A DNA stretch of 5,080 nt, from assembly GCA_016295275.1 (NCBI GenBank), contig JAEDLN010000170.1:1-5080 (forward strand), in the 5' to 3' direction. Source of the DNA: Kiritimatiellia bacterium. GTDB lineage: Bacteria; Verrucomicrobiota; Kiritimatiellia; RFP12; UBA3636. Positions 1 to 5,080 of this stretch are shown piece by piece. A program made the position numbers and the translations under genes. Each line of letters starts with the position of its first letter. Position 1 is the stretch's first letter. The notes beneath the pieces are model-generated. The model made no database searches and was not told where the DNA came from. It saw nothing but the letters and a program-made list of their open reading frames with translations.

Positions 1-1228
1 CTCTTCCGCCATTGGTATTGCCATCGGCGAAAAACGACTCTCCCTCGATGATTGCGTTGTCGATTTTTTCCCGGAATATGCGGGAGATGCCATCTCCGAA
101 CGCATGAAACGGGTGACGGTCCGTCATCTGCTGACCATGTCCACGGGCCATAAAAGCTGTGCTCTTTTCGGGGAGCGCTATGCCGCCCTCAAAGTGCATT
201 TCGACAATTCACGCCCGTGGGTTCAAAACATTCTGGAAGACGAGCTTGCGTACGAGCCGGGCTCGACCTTTGTCTACAATACCGGGGCCACCTTCCTGCT
301 TTCCGCCATTTTGCGCAAGGCAACCGGACAGAATCTCGTCGCCTATCTTCGTCCGCGTCTGCTCGATCCGCTCGGGTTTCCGCAGGACGTCTATTCCTCG
401 TGCAATCCCGATGGCATCGAGCTCGGCGGCTACGGACTTCATTTGCGCCTGCCGGAAATTGCCGCTGCCGCGCAATGCTGGCTCCGGATGGGTAAAGCCC
501 CCGATGGCACGCAGCTCATACCGGAGGATTACATGCGTGCGGCCTCCTCCAAGCAGATTTCCAATGGAGATCCGGCAGTGGCGTCCGACTGGACGCAAGG
601 CTATGGCTATCAATTTTGGCAGTGCCAGCACGGCTTCTTCCGTGCGGACGGAGCATGCGGCCAGATTGCCGTCATAATGCCTCGCTTCGATGCCGTTTGC
701 GTGGCAACGGCCGGTCTCAGCAATATGCAGCTGGAGCTCGATACGCTTTGGAATCATTTGATTCCGGCTCTTGACGGTGCCACCGACGGCGATTCCGTCT
801 GCACGCCTGCCTCGTTCGATTTCGATCCGCCGGGCAAGCCGCAGCCACTCGAACAGAATCCGGTCGAATATGCCGCAGTTCCCGGCAATCCCATCGGGCT
901 GTCCGGACTCCGGCTGGAACAAACGTCCGATGGCGTGCGGTTGCTCCTCCGCTATGCCGACAGGACCTTCGAGCAGCTCGAAGCCGGCTTCCAAACGCCC
1001 AAATGCTCCTTGATCCAAACCTTGGAGTCGAAGAGTTCGTTTACCGCATACGGACGATGTCGCTGGACGCATCAGCGCGTTCTCGGACTCACCTTCGTCA
1101 TTCCGGAATCGACATCGGTATTCCGGTATACGCTCGATCTTTCCGCCGAGCAGCCGATTCTCTCCCGAACGGCCGAGATCTACTTTGCAAAGCCCTGGCT
1201 CCGCGATGTGCGGATTCCTCTGATCTGA
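1..1228 (+). CDS. Serine hydrolase, class C beta-lactamase-like family (5' end missing)
   Basis: The reading frame is open from position 2 with no start in the window, so this is the C-terminal 408 residues of a longer protein. The ATG at 104 lies inside the conserved fold and is not the start. The window opens with SSAIGIAIGEKRLSLDD, the helix that in this family directly follows the Ser-x-x-Lys nucleophile motif, so the catalytic serine probably lies only a few codons upstream. Visible landmarks are VRHLLTMSTGH (121-153), the tyrosine motif FVYNTGATFLLSAI (Tyr codon 275-277), RLLDPLGF, and the late block GYGYQFWQCQHG followed by RADGACGQ (about 602-667), which sits where the third active-site motif is expected. 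About 135 residues follow the hydrolase fold as a C-terminal beta-rich extension. The family includes esterases, D-aminopeptidases and penicillin-binding-like enzymes, so the substrate cannot be named and antibiotic resistance should not be assumed. Export cannot be judged without the N-terminus. It converges on the methyltransferase gene. Confidence 0.9.
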   Translation, partial: SSAIGIAIGEKRLSLDDCVVDFFPEYAGDAISERMKRVTVRHLLTMSTGHKSCALFGERYAALKVHFDNSRPWVQNILEDELAYEPGSTFVYNTGATFLLSAILRKATGQNLVAYLRPRLLDPLGFPQDVYSSCNPDGIELGGYGLHLRLPEIAAAAQCWLRMGKAPDGTQLIPEDYMRAASSKQISNGDPAVASDWTQGYGYQFWQCQHGFFRADGACGQIAVIMPRFDAVCVATAGLSNMQLELDTLWNHLIPALDGATDGDSVCTPASFDFDPPGKPQPLEQNPVEYAAVPGNPIGLSGLRLEQTSDGVRLLLRYADRTFEQLEAGFQTPKCSLIQTLESKSSFTAYGRCRWTHQRVLGLTFVIPESTSVFRYTLDLSAEQPILSRTAEIYFAKPWLRDVRIPLI

Positions 1229-1295
1229 CGCCCGGAGAGTCGAGTGGCGAGCCGCCACGGGCGGCAGCCGGAAGAAGGGAGTGCAAAACGTCCCG
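1229..1295. other. Convergent intergenic gap
   Basis: These 67 nt separate the stop codons of the serine hydrolase (+) and the methyltransferase (-). They contain the palindromic repeat at 1244-1263 and nothing else recognisable. No run of T follows the hairpin on either strand, so a canonical intrinsic terminator is not supported. The hairpin could still slow polymerase or protect both 3' ends. Confidence 0.6.
1244..1263. repeat. 20-nt palindromic intergenic repeat, copy 1
   Basis: GTGGCGAGCCGCCACGGGCG contains a perfect 6-bp stem (GTGGCG 1244-1249, CGCCAC 1253-1258) around the 3-nt loop AGC. The same 20 bases recur in the same orientation at 4914-4933. This copy also offers a competing stem, GCCGCC (1251-1256) with GGCGGC (1260-1265). 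It lies between two convergent genes. It resembles small interspersed palindromic (REP-like) elements, but membership in a genome-wide family is inferred from only two copies. Confidence 0.6.
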
Positions 1296-2315
1296 TTAGC
1301 GAAGCCGTGCGGAAACGAGCCAATGCGGCATGGGCGGCGGAATGGCAATGGTCCGTTCATCCGGATCGAAGCCGGTTTCCCGCAGCCACTCTTTCATTTC
1401 CGTATCGGAGAAGACCCATCCGTGCTCCGTGGTCAAGGCCATGCTGATGGCAAAGAGCGCGGAGAAGGCCGGGGCGGTGTGTGTGGCATCGGTCATCATA
1501 TCGAGGATGAAGATGCGTCCGCCGGGACGCAAGGCGCGGGCGGCGCGGCGAAGAATATCGCGGATTTGCTCGGGCGATTCCTGATGGAGCGCTCCAAAGA
1601 TCGTCACGGCGTCGTAGGCGGCGGGCTCGTATTCGTCGGCATGGTAATCGCCGGTGCGGCATTCGATGCGATCCTGCAGTCCGGCTTCGGCCACGCATTC
1701 GGCGGCCACGGCGGAAACGGCGGGAATATCGACGGTGACGGCGCTCAAGCCGGGATTGGCGCGAACGAGCAGCTCGGCATAGGCGGCAGGGCCGCCGGCC
1801 AAATCGAGGAGGCGAGAACAGCCGGAGAGATCGATTTGCGGCACGACGGAGCGCCCGATCGCCATGGCGCGGCCGCGCATCGAGAGTGCGAACCGGCGCG
1901 TGCGTTCGGGATCCTCGCCGAGATGCAATTGGGGCGATTCGACGGGTTTTCCGGTTTGTGCCAGCTGTGCAAGGCGTCCCCACTGCGCATAGATGTCTTG
2001 GTTGTAGCGAATGGCCTTGGTGAGATCGGCGGGGGCTCCGGGGACGAGCGCAAGGCGTCCCGCTTTCGTATTTCGGTAGAGAGCCGTTTCGGGGTCGACC
2101 CCCTCCTTTTCGAGAATGCCGACTGCGACGCATCCGTCCAGGAGAAGGCGCAGACCGTGCCGGCTCAGCCGGAGACGATCCGCCAGCCCGGCAAGCGTGG
2201 CGGAGCCGCCGCATTCTTCAATGGCACCGAAGATGCCGCAATCCAAGGCGGCAAAGAGCGTGGCAGAGCCGTAGAAGGCGCTGGCGAGTTGTACGATTTC
2301 AGGAATTTCGAGCAT
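1296..2315 (-). CDS. SAM-dependent methyltransferase, O-methyltransferase (Methyltransf_2-like) family
   Basis: The 339-residue protein has the two-part layout of small-molecule O-methyltransferases. Residues 1 to about 90 form a helical, winged-helix-like dimerisation region (ALDCGIFGAIEE, then LADRLRLSRHGLRLLLDG, then VGILEKEG). A Rossmann-type catalytic domain follows: SAM-binding motif I at 169-175 (LLDLAGG), the acidic residue after strand 2 in VTVDIP (D196), GDYH (222-225), the strand-4 region YDAVTIFGALHQE (234-246) and LRPGGRIFILDMM (262-274). H244 aligns with the catalytic-base histidine of plant and bacterial O-methyltransferases, which is consistent with O-methylation. The substrate cannot be read from sequence; quinone, polyketide and carotenoid modification are all possible. 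The start chosen is the ATG at 2315-2313, because the family fold begins there. The frame is open further upstream, but that part lies inside recJ and is low-complexity Arg/Ser/His sequence. No purine-rich ribosome site precedes the ATG; the leader is pyrimidine-rich. The gene starts 38 nt after the recJ stop, so it is probably co-transcribed. Confidence 0.85.
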   Translation of the reverse strand: MLEIPEIVQLASAFYGSATLFAALDCGIFGAIEECGGSATLAGLADRLRLSRHGLRLLLDGCVAVGILEKEGVDPETALYRNTKAGRLALVPGAPADLTKAIRYNQDIYAQWGRLAQLAQTGKPVESPQLHLGEDPERTRRFALSMRGRAMAIGRSVVPQIDLSGCSRLLDLAGGPAAYAELLVRANPGLSAVTVDIPAVSAVAAECVAEAGLQDRIECRTGDYHADEYEPAAYDAVTIFGALHQESPEQIRDILRRAARALRPGGRIFILDMMTDATHTAPAFSALFAISMALTTEHGWVFSDTEMKEWLRETGFDPDERTIAIPPPMPHWLVSARLR

Positions 2316-2353
2316 GGCGCGGAGAAGGAAAAGGGGTGAACGGCAGACCGGTG

Positions 2354-4129
2354 TCAGGAAGCCGGGGCCGTGGATCGGCGGATGTCGCGAATCAGGAATT
2401 GAAGCAGATTGAAATTGTCGCGATTGTACCGGAAGACGATGTCCAGCGCATCGCCTGCGCGGAAAGGCATGTGTTCTCGGTTGAAGAGAATGCCGGGAAT
2501 GCCGGTTTCGCGAAAATCGAATCGCCAATTGGGGGCGCTGCGTCCGAAGCGGGTCGGATTCGAGGCGAGCGTGACATGGCGCAAGGCCAGCAGGGGAGGG
2601 GGATTCAGCGTGCCGAAGGGACCGACCATTTGGATTTCCTGCAGAAGCGCTTCATTGGCCTCTGCGGGCTTGATCCACGCTTCGATGCGGCTTTCGGGGC
2701 GCATATCGATGGTGTCCTCGGTCGAGCGGCAGACCTCGCAGAAATGCTGCGTAAAGGATTGCAGATTCTGTTTCGGGAGGGAGAGCCCGGCGGCGGCGCG
2801 GTGTCCGCCGAAGGCACTGAGATCGTCGCGGCAGTGTTCGAGGAGCGCCATCAAATCGAGTCCCGGAATTTCGGGACAGCGAGCGGAGCCTCGGAGCATG
2901 CCGTTTTCCTTGTCGGCGGTCAGGACGATGGTCGGGAGGCGGTTGCGCGCGGAAAGGCGCGAAGCGACGATACCGACGATGCCGGGATGCCAGTCGGGAT
3001 TGTAGAGAACAATGGCGGAACGGTTGGCATCGGGCGGGGTGAGGGCGGCGGCGCTTTGTGCGGCTTGGACGGCCGCGGCTTCCTCTTGGCGCCGGAGATT
3101 GTTGAAGGCGACAAGCTGCTTGGCGAGGCGCTGCGCAACCGAGCTGTCGGTTGCAGAGAGCAACTCGATGGCGACATGTGGGTTGCCGACGCGTCCGGCG
3201 GCGTTGATGCGGGGAACGAGTACGAAGGCGAGATTGCCGGCGTCGATAAGACCGCGGATGCCGACGACATTGCGGAGAGCCCGCAGTCCGATCAGCTCGC
3301 CATGGGGCGGGCGGTTGAGAATATCCAGCCCGCGAGAGGCGATGACGCGGTTTTCGCCGATCAGCGGAACGAGATCGCCGATCGTACCGATGGCGGCGAC
3401 TGCCGTGAGCGAACGCATGTAGGCGGCGCCGTCGCGCGGCGGGAGATGGCGGCGTGCCAGCTCGTGCGCCAGTTTGAAGGCGACGCCCGCTCCGCAGAGA
3501 TGGCGCAGCGGTTCGGGCGTTCCGGGCGAACAGGGATTGACACAGGCGGCAATCGTCCGGGGCGTTTCCAAGCCGCTTTCATGGTGGTCGGTGACGACGA
3601 GCTCCACGCCCCGTTCGAATGCCGTGTCGCAGACCTCCTTGTGGACAATGCTGCAATCGACCGTGACCACCAGTTTGGCATCGGGATTTTCCGCCAGACA
3701 GCGCTCGAAAGCATTGCTGGTGACTCCGCATCCCTCGTTGATCCGGTCGGGGATGAAGATGACGGCATCGCCGCCGATGCGGCGTAGCATCGAGTGCAGA
3801 ATGCAGGAGGCCGTCATGCCGTCCGTATCGAAATCGCCGAAGACGACCATGCGCGAACCGGCGGAGAGATGACGGTCGATGGTATCGGCGGCTTCCGTAA
3901 TGCCGGGAAGATCCGAGGGGAGAATGCAGGAGGCAAGGCGCGGATGCAGAAATTCCTTCGCCAATTCCGAAGTGCCTTGACCGCGTCCCGCCAAAATGCG
4001 GGCGACGGTACGGCTGAGCTTGAGCTCGGACATGAGAAGCCGAATCGTTTCCGGCTCGACATCCGCCTCGCGCCATTGGCTGGAGGGCCATTCCAAACCC
4101 TTGGCCTCGTTGAGAGGCAGGGGCGTCAT
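2354..4129 (-). CDS. recJ: Single-stranded-DNA-specific exonuclease RecJ
   Basis: RecJ degrades single-stranded DNA 5' to 3' in RecF-pathway recombination, mismatch repair and base excision repair, in the cytoplasm, using Mn/Mg. At 591 residues it is close to the 577 of E. coli. The DHH domain shows motif I FGDFDTDGMTAS (97-108), TVDCS (156-160), VTDHH (179-183) and GTIGDLVPL (248-256). By family alignment D101, D103, D158, H182, H183 and D252 are the expected metal ligands, and all are present. The DHHA1 domain shows RINAAGR (307-313), HPGIVGIVASRL (381-392), GSARCPEIPGLDL (414-426) and FGGHRAAAG (440-448). A C-terminal OB-like domain follows from about 455, ending NFNLLQFLIRDIR (572-584). 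Two positions are unusual: serine 160 where glycine is common (VDCG or VDNG), and GPFGTLNP (503-510) where GPFGxGNP is typical. The ATG overlaps the hisA stop by four bases (ATGA), with GGAG 7 nt upstream, so translation is probably coupled to hisA. Confidence 0.96.
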   Translation of the reverse strand: MTPLPLNEAKGLEWPSSQWREADVEPETIRLLMSELKLSRTVARILAGRGQGTSELAKEFLHPRLASCILPSDLPGITEAADTIDRHLSAGSRMVVFGDFDTDGMTASCILHSMLRRIGGDAVIFIPDRINEGCGVTSNAFERCLAENPDAKLVVTVDCSIVHKEVCDTAFERGVELVVTDHHESGLETPRTIAACVNPCSPGTPEPLRHLCGAGVAFKLAHELARRHLPPRDGAAYMRSLTAVAAIGTIGDLVPLIGENRVIASRGLDILNRPPHGELIGLRALRNVVGIRGLIDAGNLAFVLVPRINAAGRVGNPHVAIELLSATDSSVAQRLAKQLVAFNNLRRQEEAAAVQAAQSAAALTPPDANRSAIVLYNPDWHPGIVGIVASRLSARNRLPTIVLTADKENGMLRGSARCPEIPGLDLMALLEHCRDDLSAFGGHRAAAGLSLPKQNLQSFTQHFCEVCRSTEDTIDMRPESRIEAWIKPAEANEALLQEIQMVGPFGTLNPPPLLALRHVTLASNPTRFGRSAPNWRFDFRETGIPGILFNREHMPFRAGDALDIVFRYNRDNFNLLQFLIRDIRRSTAPAS

Positions 4130-4872
4130 GTATGGGCTCCGGCGGATTTTGCGGCGTGCAGATAGGCGGACAGCGTCTCCGGATGCTCGTAGAGCGCTTT
4201 TCCGATAATGGCACCGTCCAAGTTCGGCAACCGCAATGCGGCGAGCGCTTCAATGTCCGAGGGGGCGTGAATGCCGCCGGAGGCGACAATCCACGCCTCG
4301 GGAACGCAACGGGCCAATTCCGTAACGGCGCGCAAATTCGGTCCCTGGAGCATGCCGTCCGTCGCCGTGTCCGTATAAATGATGTTGCGAACGCCTGCGG
4401 CAACGAGCGTTTTTGCCAAATCGAGCGCACGGACGGACGTGGTTTCGGTCCAGCCCGCCACCTGTACCAGACCGTCGCGCGCATCGATGCCGACGACAAT
4501 CCGCTCGGCGCCATGTTCGGCAACCAGCTTGCGGACGGCGTCCGGGTCGGATACGGCGCGGGAACCGAGAATCACGCGGCGCGCACCGGCTTCGAGAACG
4601 GTCGCCACATCGGCATCTGTCCGTAAGCCGCCGCCGACTTCAAATGGAATCTGGAGCGTGTTTGCAAACTCGCGGAACAGGGACGTGTGGACCGGATGGC
4701 CTTCGAAAGCGCCATCCAAATCGACGATGTGCAGAAAATCCGCTCCGCCTTTTTCCCAGACCAAGGCCTGTTCGACAGGGGATTCGCCATAGACGGTTTC
4801 AGCTTCCGCTTTGCCTTGGCGCAGACGCACGCATCTTCCCTTCCGCAAATCAATTGCGGGATATATTTTCAT
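4126..4872 (-). CDS. hisA: Phosphoribosylformimino-5-aminoimidazole carboxamide ribotide isomerase HisA
   Basis: HisA converts ProFAR to PRFAR by an Amadori rearrangement, the fourth histidine-specific step, in the cytoplasm. The 248-residue protein matches the usual size (about 245) and is a complete (beta/alpha)8 barrel. It opens MKIYPAIDLRKGRCVRL, with general base D8. It continues with LHIVDLDGAFEG (48-58), the phosphate-binding loop EVGGGLR (78-84), ILGSRAVSDP (101-110), GIDARDG (128-134, with D130 as the expected general acid), YTDTATDGM (166-174), VASGGI (196-201) and AIIGKALYE (221-229). The two phosphate half-sites GGGLR and SGG distinguish the barrel, and the N-terminus excludes HisF. 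The ATG at 4872 is chosen because family members begin there; ATGs at 4881 and farther upstream would add non-conserved residues. A promoter-like sequence ends only 7 nt before this start. No other his gene is visible, so hisA appears separated from hisH/hisF, at least on this side. It is first in the hisA-recJ-methyltransferase block. Confidence 0.96.
   Translation of the reverse strand: MKIYPAIDLRKGRCVRLRQGKAEAETVYGESPVEQALVWEKGGADFLHIVDLDGAFEGHPVHTSLFREFANTLQIPFEVGGGLRTDADVATVLEAGARRVILGSRAVSDPDAVRKLVAEHGAERIVVGIDARDGLVQVAGWTETTSVRALDLAKTLVAAGVRNIIYTDTATDGMLQGPNLRAVTELARCVPEAWIVASGGIHAPSDIEALAALRLPNLDGAIIGKALYEHPETLSAYLHAAKSAGAHT
4137..4140 (-). promoter_or_regulatory. Ribosome binding site of recJ
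   Basis: On the minus strand GGAG lies 7 nt before the recJ ATG, inside the last codons of hisA. It supports the overlapping ATG at 4129 as the recJ start and suggests that recJ can recruit ribosomes as well as receive those finishing hisA. Neither hisA nor the methyltransferase has a comparable site. Confidence 0.5.
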
Positions 4873-4879
4873 GGGCGGC

Positions 4880-4908
4880 ATTCTACCAAGAAACACCATC
4901 GTCCGCAA
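4880..4908 (-). promoter_or_regulatory. Candidate sigma-70-type promoter of hisA
   Basis: Read on the minus strand, TTGCGG (4908-4903) is followed after exactly 17 nt by TAGAAT (4885-4880). The -10 matches TATAAT at five of six positions and has an extended TGn (TGG) directly before it. The -35 keeps only the TTG half. The -10 ends 7 nt before the hisA ATG, so transcription would begin at or one base before the A of the start codon, giving a leaderless or almost leaderless mRNA. The whole hisA-recJ-methyltransferase block would be driven from here. Confidence 0.5.
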
Positions 4909-4913
4909 CCGCG

Positions 4914-4933
4914 GTGGCGAGCCGCCACGGGCG
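4914..4933. repeat. 20-nt palindromic intergenic repeat, copy 2
   Basis: This is identical over 20 bases to 1244-1263 and in the same orientation: stem GTGGCG (4914-4919), loop AGC, stem CGCCAC (4923-4928), then GGGCG. Sequence on both sides differs from copy 1, so the conserved unit is close to 20 nt. It lies just upstream of the candidate -35 of hisA. The competing stem seen in copy 1 is not conserved here, which points to GTGGCG/CGCCAC as the maintained structure. Confidence 0.6.
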
Positions 4934-4965
4934 TTGGCGCGTGCGCACCGGCAGACGGAACGGCC

Positions 4966-4991
4966 GTGCGAATATTGCGTGCGAATATTGC
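4966..4991. repeat. 13-bp tandem duplication
   Basis: GTGCGAATATTGC occurs twice head to tail (4966-4978 and 4979-4991), followed by a degenerate partial unit GTGTGTAATGC (4992-5002). Each unit contains the palindrome AATATT, an AT-rich island in an otherwise GC-rich spacer. It may be a slippage product or a pair of protein-binding sites; the sequence does not decide. Confidence 0.7.
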
Positions 4992-5038
4992 GTGTGTGTA
5001 ATGCGCCGGGCGCCCGTGGTCGTGCGTAATGGCGGTAG

Positions 5039-5060
5039 GGCGCGATGTCCCCATCGCGCC
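5039..5060. repeat. Strong hairpin / palindromic element
   Basis: GGCGCGATG (5039-5047) and CATCGCGCC (5052-5060) form a perfect 9-bp stem around the 4-nt loop TCCC. GGC (5031-5033) and GCC (5061-5063) could extend the stem across a bulge. No T-run follows on either strand, so it is not a standard intrinsic terminator. It may be a REP-like repeat or an RNA-stabilising structure at the end of a gene beyond the window. Confidence 0.6.
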
Positions 5061-5080
5061 GCCCGGGTAATGCGCGTGCC

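Larger units (their letters stand above)
4873..5080. other. Non-coding region upstream of hisA
   Basis: The 208 nt to the window edge hold no credible gene; the short open frames here lack family resemblance and run through repeats. From hisA outward the region contains a sigma-70-like promoter (4880-4908), a 20-nt palindromic repeat (4914-4933), a 13-bp tandem duplication (4966-4991), a 10-bp palindrome CGGGCGCCCG (5007-5016) and a strong hairpin (5039-5060). The 9-mer GTAATGCGC occurs at 4998-5006 and 5067-5075, and GTAATGG at 5026-5032, which suggests that the outer part was built from related repeat units. Confidence 0.6.

Noticed and set aside
1229..1295. Bidirectional rho-independent terminator between the convergent genes
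   Set aside because: A hairpin is present, but no T-run follows it on either strand. It is better described as a palindromic repeat.
209..1360. 383-residue minus-strand open frame opposite the serine hydrolase
   Set aside because: It has no recognisable motifs, runs across the repeat and into the methyltransferase 3' end, and is explained by the codon bias of the plus-strand gene.
2316..2528. 71-residue N-terminal extension of the methyltransferase
   Set aside because: It lies in another frame inside the 3' end of recJ, has biased Arg/His/Ser composition, and the family fold starts at the ATG at 2315.
1281..3787. Two long plus-strand open frames (1281-2339 and 2336-3787) abutting with a GTGA overlap, opposite the methyltransferase and recJ
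   Set aside because: They look like an operon, but their translations are Gly/Ala/Arg/Asp-rich with no family motifs, while the minus strand encodes clear methyltransferase and RecJ motifs throughout. Long antisense frames are expected in GC-rich genes.
4873..4908. Upstream ATG starts for hisA (4881 and farther out)
   Set aside because: HisA proteins begin directly with the M-x-I-x-P-A-I-D-L strand, and the candidate promoter -10 overlaps the extra codons.
1244..4933. Composite transposon flanked by the 20-nt repeats
   Set aside because: No transposase, target-site duplication or longer terminal repeat is visible, and the enclosed genes are core housekeeping genes.
4869..5054. Small minus-strand open frame of 61 codons upstream of hisA
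   Set aside because: It runs through the palindromic and tandem repeats, ends inside the hisA start region and shows no domain or ribosome site.

Overview
The window is GC-rich bacterial chromosome with ordinary housekeeping content. It holds four protein-coding genes in two convergent blocks. I see no tRNA, rRNA, CRISPR array, insertion sequence or phage gene. Gene content alone does not fix the organism. The high GC, the weak or absent Shine-Dalgarno sequences and the GC-rich palindromic intergenic repeats remind me of Verrucomicrobiota/Lentisphaerota-type genomes, but that is a low-confidence impression.

Layout: positions 1-1228 (+) hold the 3' part of a serine hydrolase of the class C beta-lactamase-like family, whose start and nucleophile motif lie upstream of the window. 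A 67-nt convergent gap with a short palindromic repeat follows. From the right, three genes run on the minus strand in the order hisA (4872-4126), recJ (4129-2354) and an O-methyltransferase-like gene (2315-1296). hisA and recJ overlap by ATGA. The methyltransferase starts 38 nt after the recJ stop, so the three probably share one transcript. The stretch 4873-5080 is non-coding. It carries a good candidate promoter placed so that the hisA message would be leaderless, a second copy of the 20-nt repeat found at 1244-1263, a 13-bp tandem duplication and a strong 9-bp-stem hairpin.

Function: HisA catalyses the fourth step specific to histidine biosynthesis, RecJ is a 5'-3' single-strand DNA exonuclease for repair and recombination, and the methyltransferase has no assignable substrate. 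No shared pathway links them, so the cluster looks like a transcriptional convenience. I found no convincing new biological system. The points most worth a second look are the possible leaderless hisA promoter, the identical repeats bracketing the minus-strand operon, and unusual residues in two normally conserved RecJ motifs.
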